Notes under the pieces: model-generated
What the model was told of the DNA's origin: nothing
Seen by the model: only the letters and a program-made list of their open reading frames with translations
Databases searched by the model: none
Program-made: the position numbers and the translations under genes
From: Nocardia sp. NBC_01327
Lineage (GTDB): Bacteria > Actinomycetota > Actinomycetes > Mycobacteriales > Mycobacteriaceae
Reading direction: 5' to 3'
DNA length: 64,000 nt
Assembly (NCBI RefSeq): GCF_035958815.1
Contig: NZ_CP108383.1
Span: forward strand, 5,890,001-5,954,000
In this document: positions 10,764 to 18,225 of the stretch, in pieces
Numbering within the stretch: position 1 is the stretch's first letter
How the letters are laid out: each line of letters starts with the position of its first letter

Positions 10764-10793
10764 ATGCCCAGCCCGGATCACTGGGCTGGGCAT
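10764..10793. terminator. Hairpin terminator after the XRE/DUF397 pair
   Basis: ATGCCCAGCCC (10764-10774) pairs perfectly with GGGCTGGGCAT (10783-10793) around an eight-base loop, 20 bases after the DUF397 stop. There is no clear U tract, as is common in actinomycetes. Just before it, a 17-base segment starting CCTCTGCACAG occurs twice (10731-10747 and 10749-10765); the first copy contains the stop codon. Confidence 0.7.
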
Positions 10794-10933
10794 CGGATCG
10801 GGCGCAATCGGCGTGACTCGATTCCTTCGATCATGCACTCGAGGATGCCACATCGAATCCTGCTGAGCGAGTGCATAATCCAGCATATGGACGGAGCGCA
10901 GCTCTCCGAAGGACCGGCAGGTTGTGATCAGGT

Positions 10934-11179
10934 TTAGGGGGTGGGGCAGAGCAGTCCGCCCGACGGCGGGGGTACGGGGACGATGCGTTCGGGGGCGGGG
11001 ACCGGGTGTTCGGCGCCACCACCGGCGGGGGTTGATCCGTGGTTGGAACCGCCGGGTGCGGCGGCGGGGGGCGGGGCTCCTACGTCACCGGAGCTCCATG
11101 CGGCAGAGGGGTTCAATGTGACCACGGCGGCACACGCGAACGCTGCGACAAGCCGGCCGATGAGCTGCTTTTGCGTCAT
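10934..11179 (-). CDS. Small secreted proline/glycine-rich protein
   Basis: 81 residues from the ATG at 11179. MTQKQLIGRLVAAFACAAV and the following TLNPSAAWSS form a Sec signal peptide with cleavage expected after ASA- or AWS-like residues. The mature part is low complexity (APPPAAAPGG, PAPERIVPVPPPSGG) with one cysteine near the end. The start lacks a clear Shine-Dalgarno sequence. Similar short cell-wall-associated proteins are common in nocardiae. No function can be assigned. Confidence 0.5.
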   Translation of the reverse strand: MTQKQLIGRLVAAFACAAVVTLNPSAAWSSGDVGAPPPAAAPGGSNHGSTPAGGGAEHPVPAPERIVPVPPPSGGLLCPTP

Positions 11180-11441
11180 GGGGTACGACCGTACAACCAG
11201 CTCAACACAATTCGAGGGAACCGACGCCCGCACGGAATGTCACGAATGGATCAATTCACTGTGCGAGCAATGAATTCCGTTGCGGTACAAGGCCGCAGAC
11301 CGGCGGAACAAGCCCTTTTCACACGAACACGCCGCTGACGTGGCAACGAAAGGTTTTCGGCAGTCTTCCGGCGTGTCGCACAGGAACTCGAACGTCCGTG
11401 ATGTTCAGTGAATGGCGATATCTTGACCGGGAAGGAACGGC

Positions 11442-11864
11442 ATGACGGCTGGACCGGGTTCGAGAACCGCCGCGATCGTGGTACTGGCGATCGGCGCGTG
11501 CGCCGCGCTGACCTGCAGTGCGCCCGCGAGCACCGCCACCGGGGGCTGCGGCACCGACCTCAGCGACGTCAAAGGCGAGTTCACCGCGCAAGAAGGCGCG
11601 TTCAATGTGCTGCAATTCGACGGCGCGGGCGGCATAACCTTCCGCAGCGACCGGCACGGGAATGGCTCCGGTATCTACGCGATAATCCCCACGGGCGGAT
11701 TCACCGCCGCCATGCGGATGTCGGACAATGGTTCCGCCGATGCCCGCGCAGCCACCGCAGCGGTGAAAAGCATGACATTCGCCTGCGCAGCCCCCGGCTC
11801 CCAAGTCACGGCATTCACCTCGCTCGACCAGAACGCCCGGTCATTCGACTACGTCCGATCCTGA
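11442..11864 (+). CDS. Secreted hypothetical protein with two cysteine pairs
   Basis: 140 residues. Residues 1-35 are a signal peptide (TAAIVVLAIGACAALTC) followed by an Ala/Thr linker. The mature domain begins at GGCGTDLSDVKGEF and ends with FACAAPGSQVTAFTSLDQNA. Short beta strands (FNVLQFDGAGGITF, GIYAIIPTGGFTAAMR) suggest a small extracellular beta domain. AAGGAA precedes the ATG at a normal distance. No family recognised. It stands alone between two minus-strand genes. Confidence 0.6.
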   Translation: MTAGPGSRTAAIVVLAIGACAALTCSAPASTATGGCGTDLSDVKGEFTAQEGAFNVLQFDGAGGITFRSDRHGNGSGIYAIIPTGGFTAAMRMSDNGSADARAATAAVKSMTFACAAPGSQVTAFTSLDQNARSFDYVRS

Positions 11865-11872
11865 CGCGCTAT

Positions 11873-12763
11873 TCAGCGCCGGAAGCCACGCTCCATGAAG
11901 CGCTGCGCCGCACCGCGCCGGAGATCACTCCACGCCTGCACCGGACCCGTCCACCACGGTGAGATTTCCGGAGGGCGCGAAACAACGGCGTGGCACACCA
12001 GATCCGCGGCTTCGTCCGCGGTGAGCCCGGGGACGCCGGAGAAGTCGGTGGGCGCGCTCATCCGGGTGTGGACCAGGGGCATGTAGATGGAAGTCGTGGT
12101 GACATTGTCGACCGCGATCTCGGTGGCCACGGTGCGAAGCCAGATATCGAACGCCGCCTTCGACGCACCGTACGCAGCCCAGCGCGGCGCCGGTGGCATA
12201 CGGATTCCCCAGGTCGAGATATTGACGATGTGACCCTCACGGCGTTCCCGCATGCTCGGCAGCAGAGCCAGCAGCAGTCGCACCGGGCCGAGGTAATTGA
12301 TATCGATGGTGCGCGTGAAATCGTGGAAGCGGTCATAGGATTCGTCGATCGGACGGCGAATCGACTTGCCCGCGTTATTGATCACCACATCGATGTGACC
12401 GTGCTCGGCGAGCAGATCGCGGCCCAGCTCGTCGACGGCATCCATCTCGGTGAGGTCGGCCTGGTACACATGCGCCGTCCCGCCCTCCTCGCGAATCTCG
12501 GCGGCCACCTGCTGCAGATCGTCGAGGGTGCGCGCGACGAGCAGTACGGTCGCCCCGCCGGCGGCGAGCTTCTTCGCGGCGGCCTTGCCGATGCCGTGTG
12601 ACGCTCCGGTCACCAGCACCACGCGGCCGGCGACCGCATCGCGCAGTGCCTTGTCGCGGGGTCGGGTGGTCGGATAGAAGAGCCTGGTCGCGACCCGTTC
12701 CGCGAGGGGACGGCCGTTCGAACCGGCCTGATTGTCGGGCTCCGGCGTCGAGTTCTCACCCAC
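11873..12763 (-). CDS. Short-chain dehydrogenase/reductase (SDR)
   Basis: About 296 residues from the GTG at 12763; an upstream ATG at 12793 is possible and neither start has a good ribosome site. The cofactor motif VTGASHGIGKAAA, INNAG, and catalytic Ser/Tyr-Lys (VNISTWG, YGASKAAFD) are intact. The C terminus (PWWTGPVQAWSDLRRGAAQR) matches the extended SDRs of mycolic-acid actinomycetes annotated as acyl-CoA or lipid reductases. An oxidoreductase acting on a lipid-like substrate is likely; the substrate is unknown. Divergent from the membrane-helix gene at 12879. Confidence 0.8.
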   Translation of the reverse strand: MGENSTPEPDNQAGSNGRPLAERVATRLFYPTTRPRDKALRDAVAGRVVLVTGASHGIGKAAAKKLAAGGATVLLVARTLDDLQQVAAEIREEGGTAHVYQADLTEMDAVDELGRDLLAEHGHIDVVINNAGKSIRRPIDESYDRFHDFTRTIDINYLGPVRLLLALLPSMRERREGHIVNISTWGIRMPPAPRWAAYGASKAAFDIWLRTVATEIAVDNVTTTSIYMPLVHTRMSAPTDFSGVPGLTADEAADLVCHAVVSRPPEISPWWTGPVQAWSDLRRGAAQRFMERGFRR

Positions 12764-12878
12764 GCCTCGACTGTAACCGCCCGACCGGTCCATAACTGGG
12801 GTTGAGTGGAAATACCCAGGGCGCGAGGCACTTTCCTGCACCAGGATGAGAGGAGTGAACGGGGAGAGGACGGGGACG

Positions 12879-13616
12879 ATGTCCATACAGGCGCCACAGC
12901 AGCAGACGCCGGAGCAGGTTTCGATCGGCGGGTGGGCGGCTCGCACCGTAGCGGTGGTGATCTTCATACCGCTGCGCTTGCTCTGGGAGGGCTGCAATCT
13001 CGCCGGGCGGATGGCGGTGGCGGTGCTCGACTACATCGTCGAGAATCTGCTGGTCCCGATCGCAAAGCTGGCCTGGTACTGGATAATTCGCCCGGCCTGG
13101 GATTTTGTCCGGAATTACCTCTGGGGCCTGCTCATCCAGCACCTGCTGTGGGGCATGATTCTGACTCCGCTGGGCGCGGCGCTGCTCGACTACTTCCTGC
13201 GCCCGATCAAGCGGGCGGTGGAGGATTGGCTGTGGCGCCGGGTAGTGCGCCCCGCGCTGATCTGGCTGGCCGACGAGGTGATCGAGCCGGTGGGGACCTG
13301 GATCGCCCGCTGGATTCTGCGGCCGATCGCCGGAGCGATCGCGCGGGCCGTGACCTTTGTCGTCGAGTGGCTCATCCTCTGGCCGCTGCGCCAACTCTGG
13401 CGCTGGGTGCTGCGCCCGATCCTGCTACTCGTGGCCGCGACGCTGGCCTTCGGCTGGCGGGTCGCCACCACCGTGGTGCGCGTACTGGTGGTGACGCCCT
13501 GCCGATTCCTGTATCGGACTGTGCTGCAACCGCTTTCGCGGTCATCGCCCAGGTCTGGCATCTCGTCGTGGAACGTCCGGTGCGCTGGCTCTACACGACC
13601 GTGGTCACGCCCATGA
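12879..13616 (+). CDS. Membrane-associated repeat-helix protein with a C-terminal frameshift
   Basis: Starts at ATG 12879 after GGGGAGAGGA. The product is a series of Trp/Arg/Pro-rich amphipathic hydrophobic helices (WYWIIRPAWDFVRNYLWG, WIARWILRPIAGAIARAV, PLRQLWRWVLRPILLL) and belongs to no family I recognise. Near 13531-13540 the pattern breaks: the frame gives an unrelated tail ending at 13616. The next frame continues it naturally (AVIAQVWHLVVERPVRWLY, then TPMNKAASEFMSAIFDH) to 13660. A one-base deletion, or a sequencing error, around CAACCGCTTTCGCGG explains this. The intended protein would be about 260 residues and would overlap the MFS gene convergently. Confidence 0.6.
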   Translation: MSIQAPQQQTPEQVSIGGWAARTVAVVIFIPLRLLWEGCNLAGRMAVAVLDYIVENLLVPIAKLAWYWIIRPAWDFVRNYLWGLLIQHLLWGMILTPLGAALLDYFLRPIKRAVEDWLWRRVVRPALIWLADEVIEPVGTWIARWILRPIAGAIARAVTFVVEWLILWPLRQLWRWVLRPILLLVAATLAFGWRVATTVVRVLVVTPCRFLYRTVLQPLSRSSPRSGISSWNVRCAGSTRPWSRP

Positions 13617-13634
13617 ACAAGGCCGCATCCGAGT

Positions 13635-15101
13635 TCATGAGCGCGATTTTCGACCACTGAGCACGGCGATCACCGCCATACCGGCCAGCAGCACCGCGCC
13701 CGCGGTGGTGGCCACATGCATGCCGTGCACAAAGGAGTCCCGCGCCGAATCGATCAGCGCGGTGTCACCACCGGCATGGGTGAGGGTGTCCCCCAGCGTC
13801 GGCCCGAAGTCGCCGCCGGACCGGAATACCAGTGCCGCAAGCGAACCCAGCAGTGCCAGTCCCAGACCGTTGCCGAGTTCGAAACTGGTCTCGGAGATAC
13901 CCACGGCGGATCCGGCGCGCTCGGGCGGCACCGCCGCCACCGCGACCTCCGACACCAGCGTGAACGCCATACCGAAACCGGCGCCGGCCACCACGGTTCC
14001 GGCCACGTACCAGCCGATCCCACCGTCCACACCGACACCGAGGAGCATGAGATTGCCCAGCGCGGCCAGACCCAGCGCCAGCACGAAGGCGGTGCGGATG
14101 CCCAGTCGGCGCCCGACCCGCGCACCGCTCACCGAGCAGACGAAGACCACCACGGCCATCGGAATGCCCAGCAGCGCAGCGCCGAGCGCATCGCGGCCGG
14201 TGACCGACTGCAGGTACACGCTGGTCAGATAGCTCATACCGGCGAGAGCGAGCATGCCGATCGTGCTGGACCCAATGGCCACCGAGAACAAGCCGTTGCG
14301 GAACAGGCTCAGATCCAGGAGCGGTTCGGCGAGATGCCGCTGCCTGCGCACGAAGGCGATGAGCAGCAGGACACCGATGAGTCCGATGCCGACCACCGGA
14401 AGATCGAATCCTTCGGCCGCACAGTGCTTGATGGCGAAGACGATCGGCAGAATGCCGCCGATGGACAGGCCCACGCTCGGCAGATCCAGCGGTCCGCGAC
14501 CCGCCGCGCGATGCTCGGGCAGCAGCAGCGGCCCGAAGACCAGCAGGACCACCAGCACCGGCGTATTGATCAGGAAGACCGAACCCCACGAGAAGTGGTG
14601 CAGCAGTACGCCGCCGATGATCGGGCCGACCGCCGAGCCGCCCGCGAAGAATGCGGTCCACACGCCGATGGCGGTGGCGCGCGCCCGTACGTCGGGGAAC
14701 ATGGTGGAGATCAGCGCAAGACTGGAGGGCAGCAGAGTCGCACCGCCGACACCCATGAGCGCCCGCGCCGCGATCAGCACCGAGGCGCTCGGCGCGAACG
14801 CCGCGAGCACCGAGGCCAGTCCGAAGACGGTCGCACCGATGAGCAGAATATTGCGCCGGCCGATCCGGTCGCCCAGATTGCCCATGGTGATGAGCAGACC
14901 GGCGATCATGAAGCCGTAGATATCGAGAATCCAGAGCTGCTGGGTCGCCGACGGATCCAGCGCCTCGGTCAGCGTGGGCATGGCCAGGTACAGCACCGAC
15001 ATGTCCATGGACACCAGCAGTACCGGCAGCAGCAGTACCGCCAGTCCGAGCCAGGCGCGGCGCGAAGTCGTCGCGTCAGGGCGCGCGAGAGTGCGGGTCA
15101 T
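13635..15101 (-). CDS. MFS drug exporter, DHA2/EmrB-QacA type (14 TM)
   Basis: 488 residues from the ATG at 15101, which follows GAGGA. The hydrophobic profile fits 14 membrane helices. It has the MFS motif A variant (NLGDRIGRRNILLIG) and motif C-like glycine-rich helices (GGSAVGPIIGGVLLHHF). Proton-driven export of lipophilic drugs or metabolites is the family role. It is divergent from the TetR gene, and the intergenic region has two palindromes, so substrate-induced derepression is likely. Its 3' end overlaps the restored frame of the convergent membrane-helix gene. Confidence 0.88.
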   Translation of the reverse strand: MTRTLARPDATTSRRAWLGLAVLLLPVLLVSMDMSVLYLAMPTLTEALDPSATQQLWILDIYGFMIAGLLITMGNLGDRIGRRNILLIGATVFGLASVLAAFAPSASVLIAARALMGVGGATLLPSSLALISTMFPDVRARATAIGVWTAFFAGGSAVGPIIGGVLLHHFSWGSVFLINTPVLVVLLVFGPLLLPEHRAAGRGPLDLPSVGLSIGGILPIVFAIKHCAAEGFDLPVVGIGLIGVLLLIAFVRRQRHLAEPLLDLSLFRNGLFSVAIGSSTIGMLALAGMSYLTSVYLQSVTGRDALGAALLGIPMAVVVFVCSVSGARVGRRLGIRTAFVLALGLAALGNLMLLGVGVDGGIGWYVAGTVVAGAGFGMAFTLVSEVAVAAVPPERAGSAVGISETSFELGNGLGLALLGSLAALVFRSGGDFGPTLGDTLTHAGGDTALIDSARDSFVHGMHVATTAGAVLLAGMAVIAVLSGRKSRS

Positions 15102-15153
15102 CACCTATCCTCAGCTGATTTCGATTCGAATGAAGTCTTTGCAGAACGAGTGC

Positions 15154-15188
15154 GCGTACGTCGTACGCACGGCCAGAGTACAGTGTAC
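15154..15188. promoter_or_regulatory. Two TetR operator candidates between MFS and TetR genes
   Basis: GCGTACG-T-CGTACGC (15154-15168) is a perfect odd-centred palindrome. GTACA-G-TGTAC (15178-15188) is a second. The centres are 22 bases apart, about two helical turns, which suits two cooperatively bound TetR dimers. They lie between divergent starts at 15101 and 15223. Confidence 0.6.
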
Positions 15189-15222
15189 GCATACCGGCGC
15201 GTGAAAGGAAATAATTCGTCCG

Positions 15223-15891
15223 ATGACCGAGGCCAAGCTCACCCGGGCCGCCATCGTCGACGCCGCCATCACCCTGGCCGACGAGTCCGGAATCGATGCC
15301 CTGTCCATGCGCCGCATTGCCGAGAGCATGGGCGCGGGAGCGATGTCGCTGTACCGGCACGTCCCCAATAAAGACGCACTGCTGGCCGCCATGACCGACG
15401 AGGTTTCCCGGCGCAACCCCTACCCCTCGGCCGAGGGACAGGGCTGGACCTGGCGAGATCGCGTGCGCATTGCCGCCGAGGTGGATTGGCGGCTGTACCG
15501 CGAGCACCCCTGGGTGCTGTTCACCTTCGCCGTACCGCGCTACAACTTCGGCGAGAACAGCCTGCTCGTATTGAACTGGCTCGTCGAAGGATTCAACGAA
15601 CTCGGCGTCAGCACCCGCGAAGGCACGCGCATGTCCCTATCGGTCTGGAGCTATATCGCCGGCGTGGCACTGCAACACGTGAGCGCTCGCCTCCTCATCG
15701 GACGCGACAGCGAACCCGAGGAATCCTCCGGACTCACCGCACTCCTCGAGGGCGAACCCCGCTGGCCCACCCCACCCGCACTCATCGAACTGCACGGCAC
15801 CGGCGGAGACGACCTACTCGACCCCCAAGCCCTCCTCGACTCCGGCCTCAGCGCCCTCTGCGACGGCTTCGAAGCCCGAGCCCGCCGCTAG
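15223..15891 (+). CDS. TetR-family repressor of the adjacent MFS exporter
   Basis: 222 residues. The HTH lies in residues about 5-50 (AAIVDAAITLADESGIDALS, MRRIAESMGAGAMSLYRHV). The rest resembles the TetR class C ligand-binding domain (TetR_C_1). It is divergent from the exporter gene, the classical tetR/tetA layout. Upstream AAAGGAAA is rather far (13 bases) from the ATG. Confidence 0.87.
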   Translation: MTEAKLTRAAIVDAAITLADESGIDALSMRRIAESMGAGAMSLYRHVPNKDALLAAMTDEVSRRNPYPSAEGQGWTWRDRVRIAAEVDWRLYREHPWVLFTFAVPRYNFGENSLLVLNWLVEGFNELGVSTREGTRMSLSVWSYIAGVALQHVSARLLIGRDSEPEESSGLTALLEGEPRWPTPPALIELHGTGGDDLLDPQALLDSGLSALCDGFEARARR

Positions 15892-15959
15892 CGCCGCTGT
15901 ACGGCAGCGCCCGCGTGTTTGCACCGACTGCACCCCCACGTCGCGTGCAGCAAACGATC

Positions 15960-16370
15960 TCAGTTCTCGATGACGCCGTCGAGGTAGACCCAGGCTCCGC
16001 TGTCGCGGCGGAAGCGGCTGTTCTCATGGAGTTCGCCCGGCGTGCCGTGGGATCGGTAGTGGGCGCGGAATTCGACGGTGCCTTCGGTGTGGAACGGTCC
16101 GCCGCCGGTGGCCTCGAGGATTTCCAGTCGCTCCCAGAGCATTCCGGGGTCGAAACCGACATCGGCGGGGCGGGTGCCGGGGTCCCAGCTGCGCAGCAGA
16201 TAGGCCTCGTCGCGGACCGCGAAGGCGCTGAAGCGCGAGCGCATCAGCTGTTCGGCGGTCTTCGCCTGCGCCTCACCGCGGTGCAGACGCCCGCAGCAAT
16301 CCACATAGTTCGCGGGTAGCCCGCAGGGGCAGACCGCGGGAATCGGCTGGGGTTTGCGATGCTTCGCCAT
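15960..16370 (-). CDS. YchJ-like protein with SEC-C zinc motif (UPF0225)
   Basis: 136 residues from the ATG at 16370; ATG 16379 would add three. The N-terminal CPCGLPANYVDCC is a SEC-C-type zinc-binding motif (CxCG...CC), as in the end of SecA. The rest (AEQLMRSRFSAFAVRDEAYL, then LEILEATGG) is the YchJ NTF2-like fold. Its biochemical role is unknown in all species. It lies 52 bases from an NTF2-like gene on the same strand; the two may be cotranscribed. Confidence 0.85.
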   Translation of the reverse strand: MAKHRKPQPIPAVCPCGLPANYVDCCGRLHRGEAQAKTAEQLMRSRFSAFAVRDEAYLLRSWDPGTRPADVGFDPGMLWERLEILEATGGGPFHTEGTVEFRAHYRSHGTPGELHENSRFRRDSGAWVYLDGVIEN

Positions 16371-16422
16371 GCGGTCCATTGTCCGCGCCCGATTCCCGCA
16401 TTCGACCGGCGGTACCGCGTGC

Positions 16423-16821
16423 TCAGTAGAAGCTGCGCCCGACCAGACCGCCCGATACCGACCAGACCTCGACGATTCGGCCATTCTCCGCGCGCAGGAT
16501 ATCGGTGCCGCTCAGCTCGGTGAGCCGGCCATCGCGACCGGTGAACTGCACGCCGTAGGGCCGGGCCACCAATCCCGTTCGGCTGTCGTCCATATCGACG
16601 ACGCCGGGGCCCTGCGGTGCGAACCGCACGCCGGGAAGCTGCGTGCGGAAGGTTTCGATCTGCGCGGCAAAGGCTTTCGCATCGTGAATATCGTCGTAGA
16701 CGGTCGCGCCGGGCTGGGCGTAGCGCAGGGTGAATTCCGGGGCCATGATCTCGTCTGCGGCCAGCTCGCCGTTCCACAGATCGGTCCACCGGTCGTACAG
16801 CTCGATGCCGAAGTCGCGCAT
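16423..16821 (-). CDS. SnoaL/NTF2-like small protein
   Basis: 132 residues from ATG 16821, five bases after GAGGAG; a GTG at 16827 is possible. The cone-shaped alpha+beta fold is suggested by LYDRWTDLWNGELAADEIM, the central acidic strands and the end GRIVEVWSVSGGL, typical of SnoaL-like polyketide cyclase relatives and ketosteroid isomerase-type enzymes. Divergent from the PadR gene, which probably controls it. The substrate is unknown. Confidence 0.78.
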   Translation of the reverse strand: MRDFGIELYDRWTDLWNGELAADEIMAPEFTLRYAQPGATVYDDIHDAKAFAAQIETFRTQLPGVRFAPQGPGVVDMDDSRTGLVARPYGVQFTGRDGRLTELSGTDILRAENGRIVEVWSVSGGLVGRSFY

Positions 16822-16833
16822 TCGCACTCCTCA

Positions 16834-16891
16834 ATAGTCTCTTTGATACGGTCTCGCAGCAATTAAGCTATAGTCTCAGCGATACGGTGTC
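16834..16891. promoter_or_regulatory. 22-bp direct repeats in the NTF2/PadR divergent promoter
   Basis: ATAGTCTC at 16834 and again at 16870 each begin a 22-base element of the form ATAGTCTCnnnGATACGGTnTC, 36 bases apart. The second reaches to 25 bases before the PadR start. The repeats occupy most of the 95-base region between divergent genes and are the best operator candidates for autoregulation by PadR. Confidence 0.5.
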
Positions 16892-16916
16892 AATGGGTGA
16901 GCGAAGGAGCTGCGGT

Positions 16917-17471
16917 ATGACGGAGGTCGGCCACCAGGACCACATAGTGCTGGGATTGATCGCCAGGCACGGGCCGCTCACCCCCTATGAGCTCAAGGCC
17001 CGGATCGAGGAGAGCGTCGAATACTTCTGGCCGATCCCGCACGCCCAGCTGTATCGCATCCCGCCACGCCTGGCCGATCAGGGACTGCTGCACGAGGAGG
17101 CGGAGACCGGTGGCCGACGCCGGCGGGTCTTCCATCTGACCGACGCCGGCCGCACCGAACTGACCCGCTGGCTGGCCGATCCCAGCGCACCGCCGCCCGA
17201 GACCCGGGATCCGGCGCAGGTGAAACTCTTCTTCGCCGATCTCGGCGGGCCCGGAGATGTTGTCGCACTCGCACACAGGCAGGCCGCCGAACACCGCCGC
17301 TGGCTCGATCTCTATCGGAAGCTGCAGACGGAGATCGATCCGGACGACAGCGAACGGGCGGTATCACGGGCGCGCATCCTGCGGCTGGGCATCGGCCACG
17401 AGCAGGCCTACGTCGATTTCTGGGAGGATCTGGCCGCGAATCCCGACGGCGAGCCGGGTACCCGGAACTGA
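16917..17471 (+). CDS. PadR-family transcriptional regulator
   Basis: 184 residues from ATG 16917, eight bases after GAAGGAG. The N-terminal winged helix has the PadR pattern (VLGLIARHGPLTPYELKARI, YRIPPRLADQGLL, TDAGRTELTRWL). The C-terminal helical dimerisation part (Vir-like) includes HRQAAEHRRWLDLYRKLQ. PadR proteins repress detoxification or transport genes and usually respond to small aromatic or lipophilic ligands. The divergent NTF2-like gene is the likely target. Confidence 0.87.
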   Translation: MTEVGHQDHIVLGLIARHGPLTPYELKARIEESVEYFWPIPHAQLYRIPPRLADQGLLHEEAETGGRRRRVFHLTDAGRTELTRWLADPSAPPPETRDPAQVKLFFADLGGPGDVVALAHRQAAEHRRWLDLYRKLQTEIDPDDSERAVSRARILRLGIGHEQAYVDFWEDLAANPDGEPGTRN

Positions 17472-17492
17472 TTGCTCGCCGTCGGAACTGGA

Positions 17493-18161
17493 TTACTCGC
17501 CGTCGGTCACGATGGCGTAGGCGAATCCGTCCCAGCCCTTACCGCCGACGGTCTGCAGCACGGTCGCTTCCAATCGCGGTTCGGCAGCGAGCAATTCGAT
17601 GACCTCGCGGCTGGCGCGCACGGCCGCATCCGGCGAATCCGGATTCGCGATGCCGCCATTGCGGACCACATTGTCGACGATGATGACCGAACCCGGCGTG
17701 GTCAGCCGCAGTGCCCACTGCACATAGTTCGCGTTATTGACCTTGTCGGCATCGATGAACACCAGGTCGAACGGCTCCGGGTCCTCCTCGGCCAGCACCG
17801 GGAGACTGTCCAGCGCCGCGCCGACCCGAATCTCGACCCGGTCCCCCACCCCGGACCGATCCAGATTCGCCCGCGCCACCTCGGCATGCTTGGGCTCGTA
17901 CTCCAGGGTCAGCACCTGCCCCTGCTTGCCCACGGCCCGCGCCAGCCAGGTGGTGCTGTACCCGCCGAGCGTGCCGATCTCGAGCACCCGCTGCGCCCGC
18001 GCGGACTTGGCGATCAGATACAGGAACTTGCCCTGCGGTGGTGATACATCGATGGCGGGCAGCCCGGCGGCCGCATTGGCGGCGAAGGTCGGCGAATCCC
18101 CGTCTCCCACCAGGGTGTCCACCAGATAACGATCAACTTCGGCCCAGTCTGATGTCGTCAT
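17493..18161 (-). CDS. O-methyltransferase, COMT-like family 3
   Basis: 222 residues from the ATG at 18161 (MTTSDWAEVDRYLVDTL). The SAM-binding motif is VLEIGTLGGYSTTWLAR; the acidic metal and ligand residues are in DLVFIDADKVNNANYV and VIIVDNVVRNGG. This fits the Mg-dependent catechol or caffeoyl-CoA methyltransferase group, usually about 220 residues. The reaction transfers a methyl group to a hydroxyl, acceptor unknown. It follows ureC on the same strand but a hairpin lies between, so it is probably a separate unit. Confidence 0.87.
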   Translation of the reverse strand: MTTSDWAEVDRYLVDTLVGDGDSPTFAANAAAGLPAIDVSPPQGKFLYLIAKSARAQRVLEIGTLGGYSTTWLARAVGKQGQVLTLEYEPKHAEVARANLDRSGVGDRVEIRVGAALDSLPVLAEEDPEPFDLVFIDADKVNNANYVQWALRLTTPGSVIIVDNVVRNGGIANPDSPDAAVRASREVIELLAAEPRLEATVLQTVGGKGWDGFAYAIVTDGE

Positions 18162-18173
18162 ACCGGCCAGTCT

Positions 18174-18196
18174 GCCACCCGCACGGCGCGGGTGGC
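18174..18196. terminator. Hairpin between ureC and the O-methyltransferase gene
   Basis: GCCACCCGC (18174-18182) pairs with GCGGGTGGC (18188-18196) around a five-base loop. It lies 30 bases after the ureC stop, immediately upstream of the methyltransferase start, and would end the urease transcript. Confidence 0.6.
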
Positions 18197-18225
18197 CTCC
18201 CTTTAATTCGGTGTGATCGGGTGAC

